Assembly (NCBI RefSeq): GCF_041714655.1
Contig: NZ_CP168219.1
Coordinates: 1,736,001 to 1,800,000, forward strand
DNA: 64,000 bases
Direction of reading: 5' to 3'
Source: Pseudoroseicyclus_A sp041714655
GTDB taxonomy: Bacteria; Pseudomonadota; Alphaproteobacteria; Rhodobacterales; Rhodobacteraceae
Part shown: one piece after another, positions 32,804 to 40,544 of the stretch
Numbering within the stretch: the stretch's first letter is position 1
How the letters are laid out: every line of letters begins with the position of its first letter
Position numbers and translations under genes: made by a program
The notes under the pieces: generated by a model
Told to the model about the DNA's origin: nothing
Database searches by the model: none
The model's input: only the letters and a program-made list of their open reading frames with translations

Positions 32804-34649
32804 GGCCACATATGCCGTCGAGGGCCCGCGGGCCGAGACGGCCTGCCACGTGCTCCTGGTGGAGGACAACGAGGGCGACGCCTTCCTGGCCCGCGACCGG
32901 CTGGCGCGCGCCCGCTCGCGGGCCTTCTCGGTCGCCTCGGTCACCAGCCTCGCCGAGGCGCGGGTGGCGCTGAGGGAGGCGCGGTTCGACGCCGTGGTGC
33001 TCGATCTCGGCCTGCCCGACAGCCGCGGCATCGAGAGCTTCCGCCGGCTCCGCCGCCGCGTGCCCTCGGTGCCGATCGTCATCCTCTCGGGCCAGAACGA
33101 CGACGACGCGGCGCGGGCGGCGCTCCGCGAGGGGGCGGAGGATGTGCTGTCGAAATCCGGCGAGGGGCTCGAAAGCCTGCCCCGGGCGATCCTCTATGCC
33201 ATGGAGCGCTTTCAGGCGCGGCAGGCGGATGCGCAGCTTCAACAGCTCATTTCCGACAATCCCGACGGAATGCTCGTCACCGATGCGGGCGGCGCCGTGC
33301 AATTCGTCAATGCCGCGGCGCTCGACCTCTTCGGCGTCGACCGCGAGACCTTCATGAGCCAGGAAATCGGCTTCTCCTTCGGCGATGACGCCATGTCGGA
33401 GGTGGAGATCCTGCGTGGCGGCGCGCGGCGGACGGCCGAGGTGCGGCTGGGCCATATCCACTGGCACGGGCAGCGCGCCGTCCTTGCGACGCTGCGCGAC
33501 GTGACCGAGAGCCGGCACATGGCCGACCAGCTCCGTGAGGCGCAGAAGCTGGAGGCGGTGGGGCTGCTGGCCGGAGGGATCGCCCATGATTTCAACAACC
33601 TGCTTCTGGTCATCCTCGGCAATGCCGAATTCCTGCTCGACGAGCTGGCGCCCGGCGCGCCGGGCAGCGAGGAGGCGGAGCAGATCATCCGTGCTGCCGA
33701 GCAGGCGGCGATGCTCACCGGCCAGCTCCTCGCCTTCTCGCGCCGCGACGAGGCGGTGCCCGAGCTGTTCCGTCCATGCGAGGCGCTCCAGCGGCTCGGC
33801 GCCATGATCCGCCGCGTCCTGCCGCCCGACATCACGCTCGAGCTGCCGGCGGGCGCGGGCGAGGCGCTGATCGAGATCGCGCCGACGAGTTTCGATCAGG
33901 TGATCCTCAACCTCGTCTTCAACGCGCGTCACGCCATGCCGGGTGGCGGGCGGCTCACCATCTCGCTGGACGAGAGCGCGCCGCACGAGGTGCGGATCTC
34001 TGTCCGCGACACCGGCACGGGCATCCCGGCCGAGAACCTCACCCGCATCTTCGAGCCCTTCTTCACCACGCGCGCCGCCGGCACCGGCACGGGGCTCGGC
34101 CTGCCGACCTGCCGGCGCATCCTGCACGACGCGGGCGGCGAGATCCGTGCCGAGAGCCCGCCGGGCGGCGGCGCCTGCTTCACGCTCACCCTGCCCCGCA
34201 GTGCCCCGGCGCGTGCGGCCGGTGAAGGGGCGACGGCCGGCGAACCCGCGCCCGCGCCCGGCCCGCCGCCGCGCATCCTCTTGGCCGAGGACAATCCCGA
34301 AGCGCGGCAGACCATTGCCCGCTCGCTCGAACGCGCCGGCTACCATGTCGTCACCGCCGCCGACGGGCGCGAGGCGCAGGCGCTGATCGAGGCGTCCGGG
34401 GCCGAGGGGGCCGAGGGGTTCGACCTGGTGCTCAGCGATGCCGTCATGCCGCATATGAGCGGCGTGGCGCTGTCGCGCTGGCTGGCAGAGACGCGGCCTG
34501 CCCTGCCCTTCCTGCTGATCACCGGGCTTTCGACCGAGATCGGCGAGGGGCTCGGCGCGCCGCGCGAGGTGCTGCGCAAGCCCTTCGAGCGCGAGGCGCT
34601 GCTGGCAAGGCTGGCGGCGCTGCTGCCGGGCCCAACCTCCGGCCGTTAA
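32739..34649 (+). CDS. Hybrid REC-PAS-histidine kinase-REC protein
   Basis: Up to 636 aa. Receiver 1 (VLLVEDNEGDAFLARDRL, LDLGLPDSRG), PAS (about 165-265), HisKA (LLAGGIAHDFNNLLLVILGN), HATPase (ILNLVFNARHAMPGGG, DTGTGIPAEN, GTGTGLGLPTCRRI), and a C-terminal receiver (ILLAEDNPEARQT, LVLSDAVMPHMSG, VLRKPFERE). The start is unclear: the only upstream ATG (32739) overlaps kaiC by 65 bp with no ribosome-binding site, while the GTG at 32850 would trim the first receiver strand. Last gene of the kai run; a likely output or feedback kinase. Confidence 0.88.
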   Translation: MRSTSRRRSSAACSRRTIPGVEATYAVEGPRAETACHVLLVEDNEGDAFLARDRLARARSRAFSVASVTSLAEARVALREARFDAVVLDLGLPDSRGIESFRRLRRRVPSVPIVILSGQNDDDAARAALREGAEDVLSKSGEGLESLPRAILYAMERFQARQADAQLQQLISDNPDGMLVTDAGGAVQFVNAAALDLFGVDRETFMSQEIGFSFGDDAMSEVEILRGGARRTAEVRLGHIHWHGQRAVLATLRDVTESRHMADQLREAQKLEAVGLLAGGIAHDFNNLLLVILGNAEFLLDELAPGAPGSEEAEQIIRAAEQAAMLTGQLLAFSRRDEAVPELFRPCEALQRLGAMIRRVLPPDITLELPAGAGEALIEIAPTSFDQVILNLVFNARHAMPGGGRLTISLDESAPHEVRISVRDTGTGIPAENLTRIFEPFFTTRAAGTGTGLGLPTCRRILHDAGGEIRAESPPGGGACFTLTLPRSAPARAAGEGATAGEPAPAPGPPPRILLAEDNPEARQTIARSLERAGYHVVTAADGREAQALIEASGAEGAEGFDLVLSDAVMPHMSGVALSRWLAETRPALPFLLITGLSTEIGEGLGAPREVLRKPFEREALLARLAALLPGPTSGR

Positions 34650-34718
34650 CCTCGCCTTAGCCCTGCCCGGGGATAGAAGGGGCCTGAGCTGCGAAAGACG
34701 GTCGGGGCATGGCACGCG

Positions 34719-35135
34719 ATGAATGAGACGCTGCGGGGGCTGGTGTTCGATGACGAAGGGCCGGTGGCGGCGCTGCTCACCCGGCAGCTTGCCCGGGCCG
34801 GGGTCACGGCGCGCGCCGTGACCGGCACCGAGCGCTTCCTGCGGGCGCTTCTGGAGGAGCGGCCCGAGCTTGCCATCGTCGATCTGTCATCGCTGCGCAC
34901 CAACGAGGCGCGGCTGGCCCCGGCGCTGGCCGCCACGGGCTTCGGCGGCGAGGTGATCCTGATCTCCGGCCTGTCCCGCGCGGCGCTCGAGGCGTCGCGG
35001 CTCTGGGCGGAGGCTCAGGGCATCCAGATCGCCGGCACGCTGCAAAAGCCGCATCGCGGCCGTGACCTGCAGGCGCTCGTCGAGCACTGGCTTGCCGGCC
35101 GGGCCTGCGGGCGCAGCCACAGCAAGGCGAGCTAG
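34719..35135 (+). CDS. Divergent single receiver-domain protein
   Basis: 138 aa. Receiver fold with the acidic pair in LVFDDEGPVAA, Asp in LAIVDLSSLRT, Ser in LISGLSRA and Lys-Pro in TLQKPHRG, so phosphorylation is plausible. The C-terminus is Arg/Ser/Lys-rich. It follows the hybrid kinase by 69 bp and converges with the CheB-CheR gene. Probable stand-alone phosphotransfer or scaffold protein. Confidence 0.75.
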   Translation: MNETLRGLVFDDEGPVAALLTRQLARAGVTARAVTGTERFLRALLEERPELAIVDLSSLRTNEARLAPALAATGFGGEVILISGLSRAALEASRLWAEAQGIQIAGTLQKPHRGRDLQALVEHWLAGRACGRSHSKAS

Positions 35136-35138
35136 CCC

Positions 35139-37736
35139 CTAGCCCGCCGGGTCTTTCAGGCCCCGGATCACCAGCACCGCCCCGGGCGCGAGCTCCGGGT
35201 CGCCGCTATCGGTCGGGTGCGCCTCCACATCGTATTCGGCCGTCTTGTAGCTCGCCTTGCCGCTGCGGCTTTCGCCTGTCTCGAGCACCTCGGCGACGAG
35301 ATCGGTGAGGTTGAGGCTGTCGAACCGCGGCTCCACCACCGAAAGCGGGCGGTCGATGTCATGCGCCTCCAGGAGGAATTGCGCGCCGATGAGCTCGCTG
35401 AAACGGCGGATGCGGATCGAGTGATCGACGAAGATCACCCCGACGCCGAGCAGCTTCAGCAGCGCCTCGGTGTTGCGGTTGAGCTCCGAGAGCATCTCGA
35501 TCTTCCGCTCGTGCTCGGCCGAGACGGAGACGAGCTCCTCGTTCACCGCGTGCAATTCCTCGTTGGAGCTCTGCAGCTCCTCGTTGGAGGCCTGCAGCTC
35601 TTCGTTCGAGGCCTGCAGCTCTTCGTTGGACGCCTGCAGCTCCTCGCCGCTCGCCTCCAGCCGCTCGGTCACATGCTGCAGCGTCTCTTCGGTGAGGCGG
35701 AGGTCGCGCTCGAGCTCCTGGATGCGCCGGGTGAGGAGCGTCACGTCCTCGTTGCTGGAGGACGGCGGCTCCGCCTCGCTGCGGCTGCGGCGCTCTTCGG
35801 TGCGGGCCCCGGATTCCCGCTCCAGCGTCAGGGTCACGAGCATGAACCGGTGCTTGGTCGTCTGGTCGAGTGGCTCCAGCGTGACCGTGCAGGTCTGCTT
35901 CTCGCCGCCGCCGAGATCGATGTTGATCTTCCGGTCGTAGCTTTCGAGCTGCCCCTGGCGGAGCTTTTCCATGCCGACGTTGATCGTGAAATGCAGATCG
36001 GGATGGACTATGTCCTCCACCGTCCAGTCGGCGAGGTTGTTCATCGTGTCGATGAAGAGGCTCGCGGCGCCGAACCAGCTCAGCACATCGCCATCCGCGG
36101 TGATGATGATCGACGAGGGCGCATAGCGCTTCAGAAGCGCGTCGTAGCTGCGCACCAGCGTCTCGCGGTTGCGCAGCTCGGCGACGTCATGCGCCAGCGT
36201 CTGGGCCGGCGGGCGCGTGGAACGGGAGTCGTCGCGCGACCAGCCATCGTCGCGCGGGCGGTGGTTGATCTTCGTCGACAGAAGCGAACGGTCGACGATC
36301 TTGTGGTTCGACGACTTCTGGAAGAGCCGCCAGCGGCTGTTCACCACTTTGAATTCGGGGCCGAACCGCCCAAGGCTCTCGGACGGGCCGAGCAGCATGA
36401 AGCCGTCTTTCCTCAGCCCGAAGAGAAACATCGAGATGACCCGCGCCTGCGCCTCGTCATTGAGGTAGATGAGCAGGTTGCGGCACGAGATCATGTCGAG
36501 ATGCATGAAGGGCGGATCGCTCAGCACGTCATGCACCGAGAAGATGATCTTCTGCCGCAGGATCGGGTCGACCATGTACTGGTTGCGGTGGGTGAGGAAG
36601 TATTTCTGGCGGATCCGCTCCGGCACGTTCGAGATCGACTCTTCCGAGTAGAGGCCGGCGGAGGCGATATCGATCGAGCGGCGGTGCACGTCGGTGGCGA
36701 TGATGCGGAACTTCCGCTTCACGCCCGCCTCTTCCAGCGCCTCCGTCAGCTCGATCGCCATCGTATAGGCCTCTTCGCCCGAGGCGCAGCCGGGCACCCA
36801 GATGCGCAGGGGCTGCGATTCCTCCTCGGCATCGGCGAGCGTCGCGAAGGCCTCGCGGCGGACGGCCGTGATGGCGTCGACATCGCGGTAGAACCCCGTC
36901 ACGCCGATCAGCAGATCGCCATAGAGCTCGTCGCGGGCACCGGAGTTGTTGGCCAGCAGGTCGTGGTATTCCTTGATGGAATTGAGCCCGCGCAGGTGCC
37001 GGCGGCGTTCGACGCGGCGCTGCACGTTCTCGGCCTTGTAGGCCGAGAAATCGATGTGAAAATTCTCCTCCAGGATCTTCAGGATGCCCTTGGCGGCATC
37101 CGGCCCCTCCGTCTCGCCGACCGGCATCTCCCGCCCGTGGTCGAGGATCTCGTTGATCGCGGCCGGCATCTGCCCCGCCTCGAGCACCCGGTCGACGGCG
37201 CCGGAGGTGAGAACCGAGCGCGGCATCGAGGCGAAGGACGCCTCCGACGGGCGCTGCACGATCACCGCGCCGCCCGCCTTGTGCAGCGCCTGGGCGCCCT
37301 TGGTGCCGTCGGCGCCGGAACCGGAGAGGACCACCGCCACCGTGCAGGCCGGCTTGCGATCCGTCAGCGACTGGAAGAGCACGTCGATCGGCAGGCGCGG
37401 CAGCGAATCCTCCGGCTCGTAGGTGCGCGTCTCGAAGTGCCGGCCCTTCAGTTCGACCATCTGGTTGGGGCGGTTGAGGTAGATCGTGTCGGGCTCCAGC
37501 AGCACCCCGTCGTCGATATGCAGGATCTTCAGCCGCGACTTGCGGCCGAGAAGCTCGTCCATCATCGACTTGTAGTCGGGCGAGAGGTGCTGGATCACGA
37601 TGAACGCCCAGCCGGCATCCTCCGGGGCCGCCTCGAAGAAATCCTCCAGAGGTTCGAGCCCGCCGGCGGAGGCACCGATGGCCACGAGCGGGATCGTGGA
37701 GCCGTCGAGCTCCTCAGAGCCAATCGAACCCTCCAT
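35139..37736 (-). CDS. CheB-CheR-PAS fusion protein (methylesterase/methyltransferase hybrid)
   Basis: 865 aa from the ATG at 37736. CheB methylesterase domain (about 15-200) with S23 in GASAGG, His in IVIQHLSPD and Asp in SGSGADGT. CheR methyltransferase (about 220-490) with ITGFYRD-like GVTGFYRD, WVPGCASGEEAYT and ISCRNLLIYL. A PAS region (about 555-670), a coiled coil with a repeated EELQASN heptad (about 700-765), and a final PAS. No kinase domain. No chemoreceptor or cheA is present nearby, so it probably modifies a signalling target outside chemotaxis. Divergent from the receiver at 37815. Confidence 0.92.
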   Translation of the reverse strand: MEGSIGSEELDGSTIPLVAIGASAGGLEPLEDFFEAAPEDAGWAFIVIQHLSPDYKSMMDELLGRKSRLKILHIDDGVLLEPDTIYLNRPNQMVELKGRHFETRTYEPEDSLPRLPIDVLFQSLTDRKPACTVAVVLSGSGADGTKGAQALHKAGGAVIVQRPSEASFASMPRSVLTSGAVDRVLEAGQMPAAINEILDHGREMPVGETEGPDAAKGILKILEENFHIDFSAYKAENVQRRVERRRHLRGLNSIKEYHDLLANNSGARDELYGDLLIGVTGFYRDVDAITAVRREAFATLADAEEESQPLRIWVPGCASGEEAYTMAIELTEALEEAGVKRKFRIIATDVHRRSIDIASAGLYSEESISNVPERIRQKYFLTHRNQYMVDPILRQKIIFSVHDVLSDPPFMHLDMISCRNLLIYLNDEAQARVISMFLFGLRKDGFMLLGPSESLGRFGPEFKVVNSRWRLFQKSSNHKIVDRSLLSTKINHRPRDDGWSRDDSRSTRPPAQTLAHDVAELRNRETLVRSYDALLKRYAPSSIIITADGDVLSWFGAASLFIDTMNNLADWTVEDIVHPDLHFTINVGMEKLRQGQLESYDRKINIDLGGGEKQTCTVTLEPLDQTTKHRFMLVTLTLERESGARTEERRSRSEAEPPSSSNEDVTLLTRRIQELERDLRLTEETLQHVTERLEASGEELQASNEELQASNEELQASNEELQSSNEELHAVNEELVSVSAEHERKIEMLSELNRNTEALLKLLGVGVIFVDHSIRIRRFSELIGAQFLLEAHDIDRPLSVVEPRFDSLNLTDLVAEVLETGESRSGKASYKTAEYDVEAHPTDSGDPELAPGAVLVIRGLKDPAG

Positions 37737-37814
37737 GACACGCCCCTTGTTAACAACTTGCCGTATGGGAAAGCGTATCACATACTTCGGGGTGCACAAC
37801 GTGTGGAGTGACAA

Positions 37815-38186
37815 GTGGCGAGGATTCTGATCGCCGATGACGACGTCGATTATCTCGACGTTTTCTGCGACGGCATGCGCACCATGGGCCATGAGGTGAC
37901 GCCCTTCACCTCCGGCGACCAGGTGGTCGAGGCCATGAAGACCCATGCCTATGACATTATCTTCCTCGATGTGCTGATGGCGCGCGGCGGGGCGATCTCG
38001 ATCCTGCATGACGTGCGCATCGCCGACCCCGTCGTGCCCGTCGTCATCATCACCGGCCGGGCCGAAATGGCGAATTCGCCGGTCTTCCGCCACGGGCTGC
38101 GCCAGGCGCAGGCCAAGCTGCAGAAGACGACCACGCTCGGCGAGCTCGATGCGGTGGTCCGCAGCCTGACCGCGCCCCCCGGGTGA
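37815..38186 (+). CDS. Single-domain response regulator
   Basis: 123 aa, GTG start at 37815 with GGAGTG upstream. Receiver motifs ILIADDDVDYLDV (acidic triad), IIFLDVLMARGG (phospho-Asp), VIITGRAEM (Thr) and KLQKTTTL (Lys). Starts 79 bp from the divergent CheB-CheR gene and is followed 22 bp later by a hybrid kinase on the same strand, its likely partner. Confidence 0.88.
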   Translation: MARILIADDDVDYLDVFCDGMRTMGHEVTPFTSGDQVVEAMKTHAYDIIFLDVLMARGGAISILHDVRIADPVVPVVIITGRAEMANSPVFRHGLRQAQAKLQKTTTLGELDAVVRSLTAPPG

Positions 38187-38208
38187 GCCGGCCGGGGGGG
38201 AGAGCCGC

Positions 38209-40518
38209 GTGAACCTGATTGCCGGCGAGCTCGGCCCGTTCGAAGCCTCCCCCGCTTATGACCTCACCCGTCTGGCCCGCATCGCCGCCTGGGGCGCGCT
38301 GGTGCTGGCGCTGGTGGCCGGGCTCGGCTGGGCTCTGGGGGCGGAGCGGCTCTTCCGGCTGCGGCTCGACTATCCAGCGATGGTGCCGCCGACGGCGCTC
38401 GCGGTGAGCCTCCTCGCCATCGGCCAGCTCATGACGCTCGCGGCGCCGGGGCCCGTCCAGAGGGGGGCGCTGCTGCCGATCCTCGGCGCCGGCGGCATCG
38501 CGCTCTGGGCCCTCGCCGGCAAACTGGCGCCGGAGGCGCAGCTCGGCGACGACCGGGTGGCGCTGGCGACCGCGGGCGGGATCTCCCTCATCACGGCGGC
38601 GCATCTGTCGCGCGGCGTGCCCGCCCTCAACGCGCGCCGCCTGCCGGAGATCATCGCCACGATAGGCCTCCTTCTCACCTGCGTCGGGCTCGACGGGTTT
38701 CTCTTCAATGCGCAAGACCTGAACGCCGTCATCCTCTTCAGCGGGCTCTCGGTGCCCACCGCCCTGTCGCTCTGCCTGCTCTTCCTCGCGCTCCTCCTGT
38801 CCAGCCAGGCGCCGACCTGGATGCTGCTGCTGCTCTCCACCGGCGCCGGCGGGCAGCTCGCGCGGCGCATCATGCCGGCAGCGGTCTTCGGCCCGGTGGC
38901 GCTCTGCTTCGTGGCGCTGATCGTGACCGAGCGGGGCTATATCAACGCCAACACCCGGCTCGCCGGGCTTTCCATCGCGCTCGTCGCCCTCGCCGGGCTG
39001 ACGACGCTCCGGGCCGCGCGCGTCGCCGCCTCGGCCGAGCTCGAGCGGCTGACCCAGGACCAGCGGCTCCGCCAGGTGATCGACGCCATCCCCTCCGCCG
39101 TCTTCGTCTTCTCCGATGCGGCGCGGCTGGTGACCGTCAACGAGAGGGCCGAGGCGCTCCTGGGTGGCCGCCCCGCGCGGGCCTGGCTCGAAGAGGCGCC
39201 CTTTCATTCGCTGGAGGATCGCGAGCCGCTGACCGGTGCGGCCCATCCCTTTGCCCGGTTGATGCATGAGGACGGGCCGAGCGACCTTCACGCCGGCCGC
39301 ATGACGCCGGACGGCGACGAACAGGCGCTGCATTTCACCGTCACCCGGCGGATCGACCCGTCGCGGCGGATGCGCCTGACGATCCTGACCATCACCGACG
39401 AGACCTCCGGCTGGGCGATGCGGGCGGCGATGGCGCGCAGCGACCGGCTGGATGCGATCGGGGCGCTGAGCGGCGGCATCGCCCATGAGGTGGCCAATAT
39501 CCTCGGCGTCATCCAGCTCGCCGCCGATACCGGCGTGATGCAGCGCTCGATGGAGGGGCGGCTGAAGCAGCTCGAGGCGATCCGCCGGGCCTGCGCCCGC
39601 GGCGCCGGCTTCACCTCGCGTCTGCTCGCCATGACCCGCGACAATGCCGGCGGCGGCCCGAGCATCGACGTCGCGACGGTCCTGCACGACATCGTCTCCC
39701 TCGCCCGGCAGACCCTGCCGGCCGAGATCGCGCTCGAGGAGCGGATCTGCCCCGGCCCCTGCCCCGTCGCCTGCACCGCCTCGGAGCTGGAGACTGCGGC
39801 GCTCAACCTCATTCTCAACAGCCGCAACGCCATCACCGAAGCCGGGATGAGCGAGGGGCGGATCACGCTCGCGTTGGAGCGGCATGGCGATACGCTCCGC
39901 CTCAGCCTTCGCGACACCGGGCCCGGCATCGAGGCACGGGTGCTGCCACAGGTGAAGGAGCCCTTCTTCACCACCCGCCGCGAGACGGGCGGCACGGGGC
40001 TCGGCCTCGCGATGATCGACAGCTTCGCGCAGAAGATCGGCGGTGACTTCCGCCTCTCCTCCCCGCCGGGGGGCGGGGCTCTGGCGGAGCTCGACATGCC
40101 GCTCGCCGCCGGCGCGGCGGAGGACGAGCCGGACGAGCCCTCGGACGACCTTCTCGGCGTCTCGGTGCTGCTGGTCGAGGACGACCCGGAGTTCCGCGAC
40201 ACGCTGGCGGAATCGCTCATCTTCCTCGGCGCCCGCATCTATCGGGCGGAGGACGGGCCGGCCGCGCTGGAGCATCTGGACAACGGGGCAGAGATCGACC
40301 TCCTGATGACCGACATCACCCTGCCGAAAGGGCTGAACGGCTACGCGCTCGCAAGCGAGGTCACGCGCCGGCGCCCGGGGCTGCCGGTCATCTACCTCTC
40401 GGGCTATGCCGAGGGCCCTTCGGAGGCGGCCAAATCGGTGCCGGGGCTGCGGCTGCGCAAGCCCGTGCGCCTTCACGAATTGCCGAACGCCGTTCGCCTG
40501 GCGCTGCTCGGCCTTTGA
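38209..40518 (+). CDS. Membrane hybrid histidine kinase (7-8 TM, PAS, HisKA, HATPase, REC)
   Basis: 769 aa, GTG start with GGGGGGAGAG upstream. Residues about 25-265 contain seven to eight hydrophobic segments of an unclassified membrane input domain. PAS about 280-395; HisKA ALSGGIAHEVANILGVIQLA; HATPase with LNLILNSRNAIT, DTGPGIEARV and GTGLGLAMIDSF; C-terminal receiver (VLLVEDDPEFRDT, LLMTDITLPKG, RLRKPVRL). Belongs with the receiver at 37815. The signal sensed is unknown. Confidence 0.88.
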   Translation: MNLIAGELGPFEASPAYDLTRLARIAAWGALVLALVAGLGWALGAERLFRLRLDYPAMVPPTALAVSLLAIGQLMTLAAPGPVQRGALLPILGAGGIALWALAGKLAPEAQLGDDRVALATAGGISLITAAHLSRGVPALNARRLPEIIATIGLLLTCVGLDGFLFNAQDLNAVILFSGLSVPTALSLCLLFLALLLSSQAPTWMLLLLSTGAGGQLARRIMPAAVFGPVALCFVALIVTERGYINANTRLAGLSIALVALAGLTTLRAARVAASAELERLTQDQRLRQVIDAIPSAVFVFSDAARLVTVNERAEALLGGRPARAWLEEAPFHSLEDREPLTGAAHPFARLMHEDGPSDLHAGRMTPDGDEQALHFTVTRRIDPSRRMRLTILTITDETSGWAMRAAMARSDRLDAIGALSGGIAHEVANILGVIQLAADTGVMQRSMEGRLKQLEAIRRACARGAGFTSRLLAMTRDNAGGGPSIDVATVLHDIVSLARQTLPAEIALEERICPGPCPVACTASELETAALNLILNSRNAITEAGMSEGRITLALERHGDTLRLSLRDTGPGIEARVLPQVKEPFFTTRRETGGTGLGLAMIDSFAQKIGGDFRLSSPPGGGALAELDMPLAAGAAEDEPDEPSDDLLGVSVLLVEDDPEFRDTLAESLIFLGARIYRAEDGPAALEHLDNGAEIDLLMTDITLPKGLNGYALASEVTRRRPGLPVIYLSGYAEGPSEAAKSVPGLRLRKPVRLHELPNAVRLALLGL

Positions 40519-40544
40519 CAGGCGGGGCCGCCTGAAGCCCGCCC

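Noticed and set aside
32812..32973. Start of the hybrid kinase at the ATG 32812
   Set aside because: It is in a different frame from the receiver and encodes Arg/Ala-rich residues without receiver motifs.
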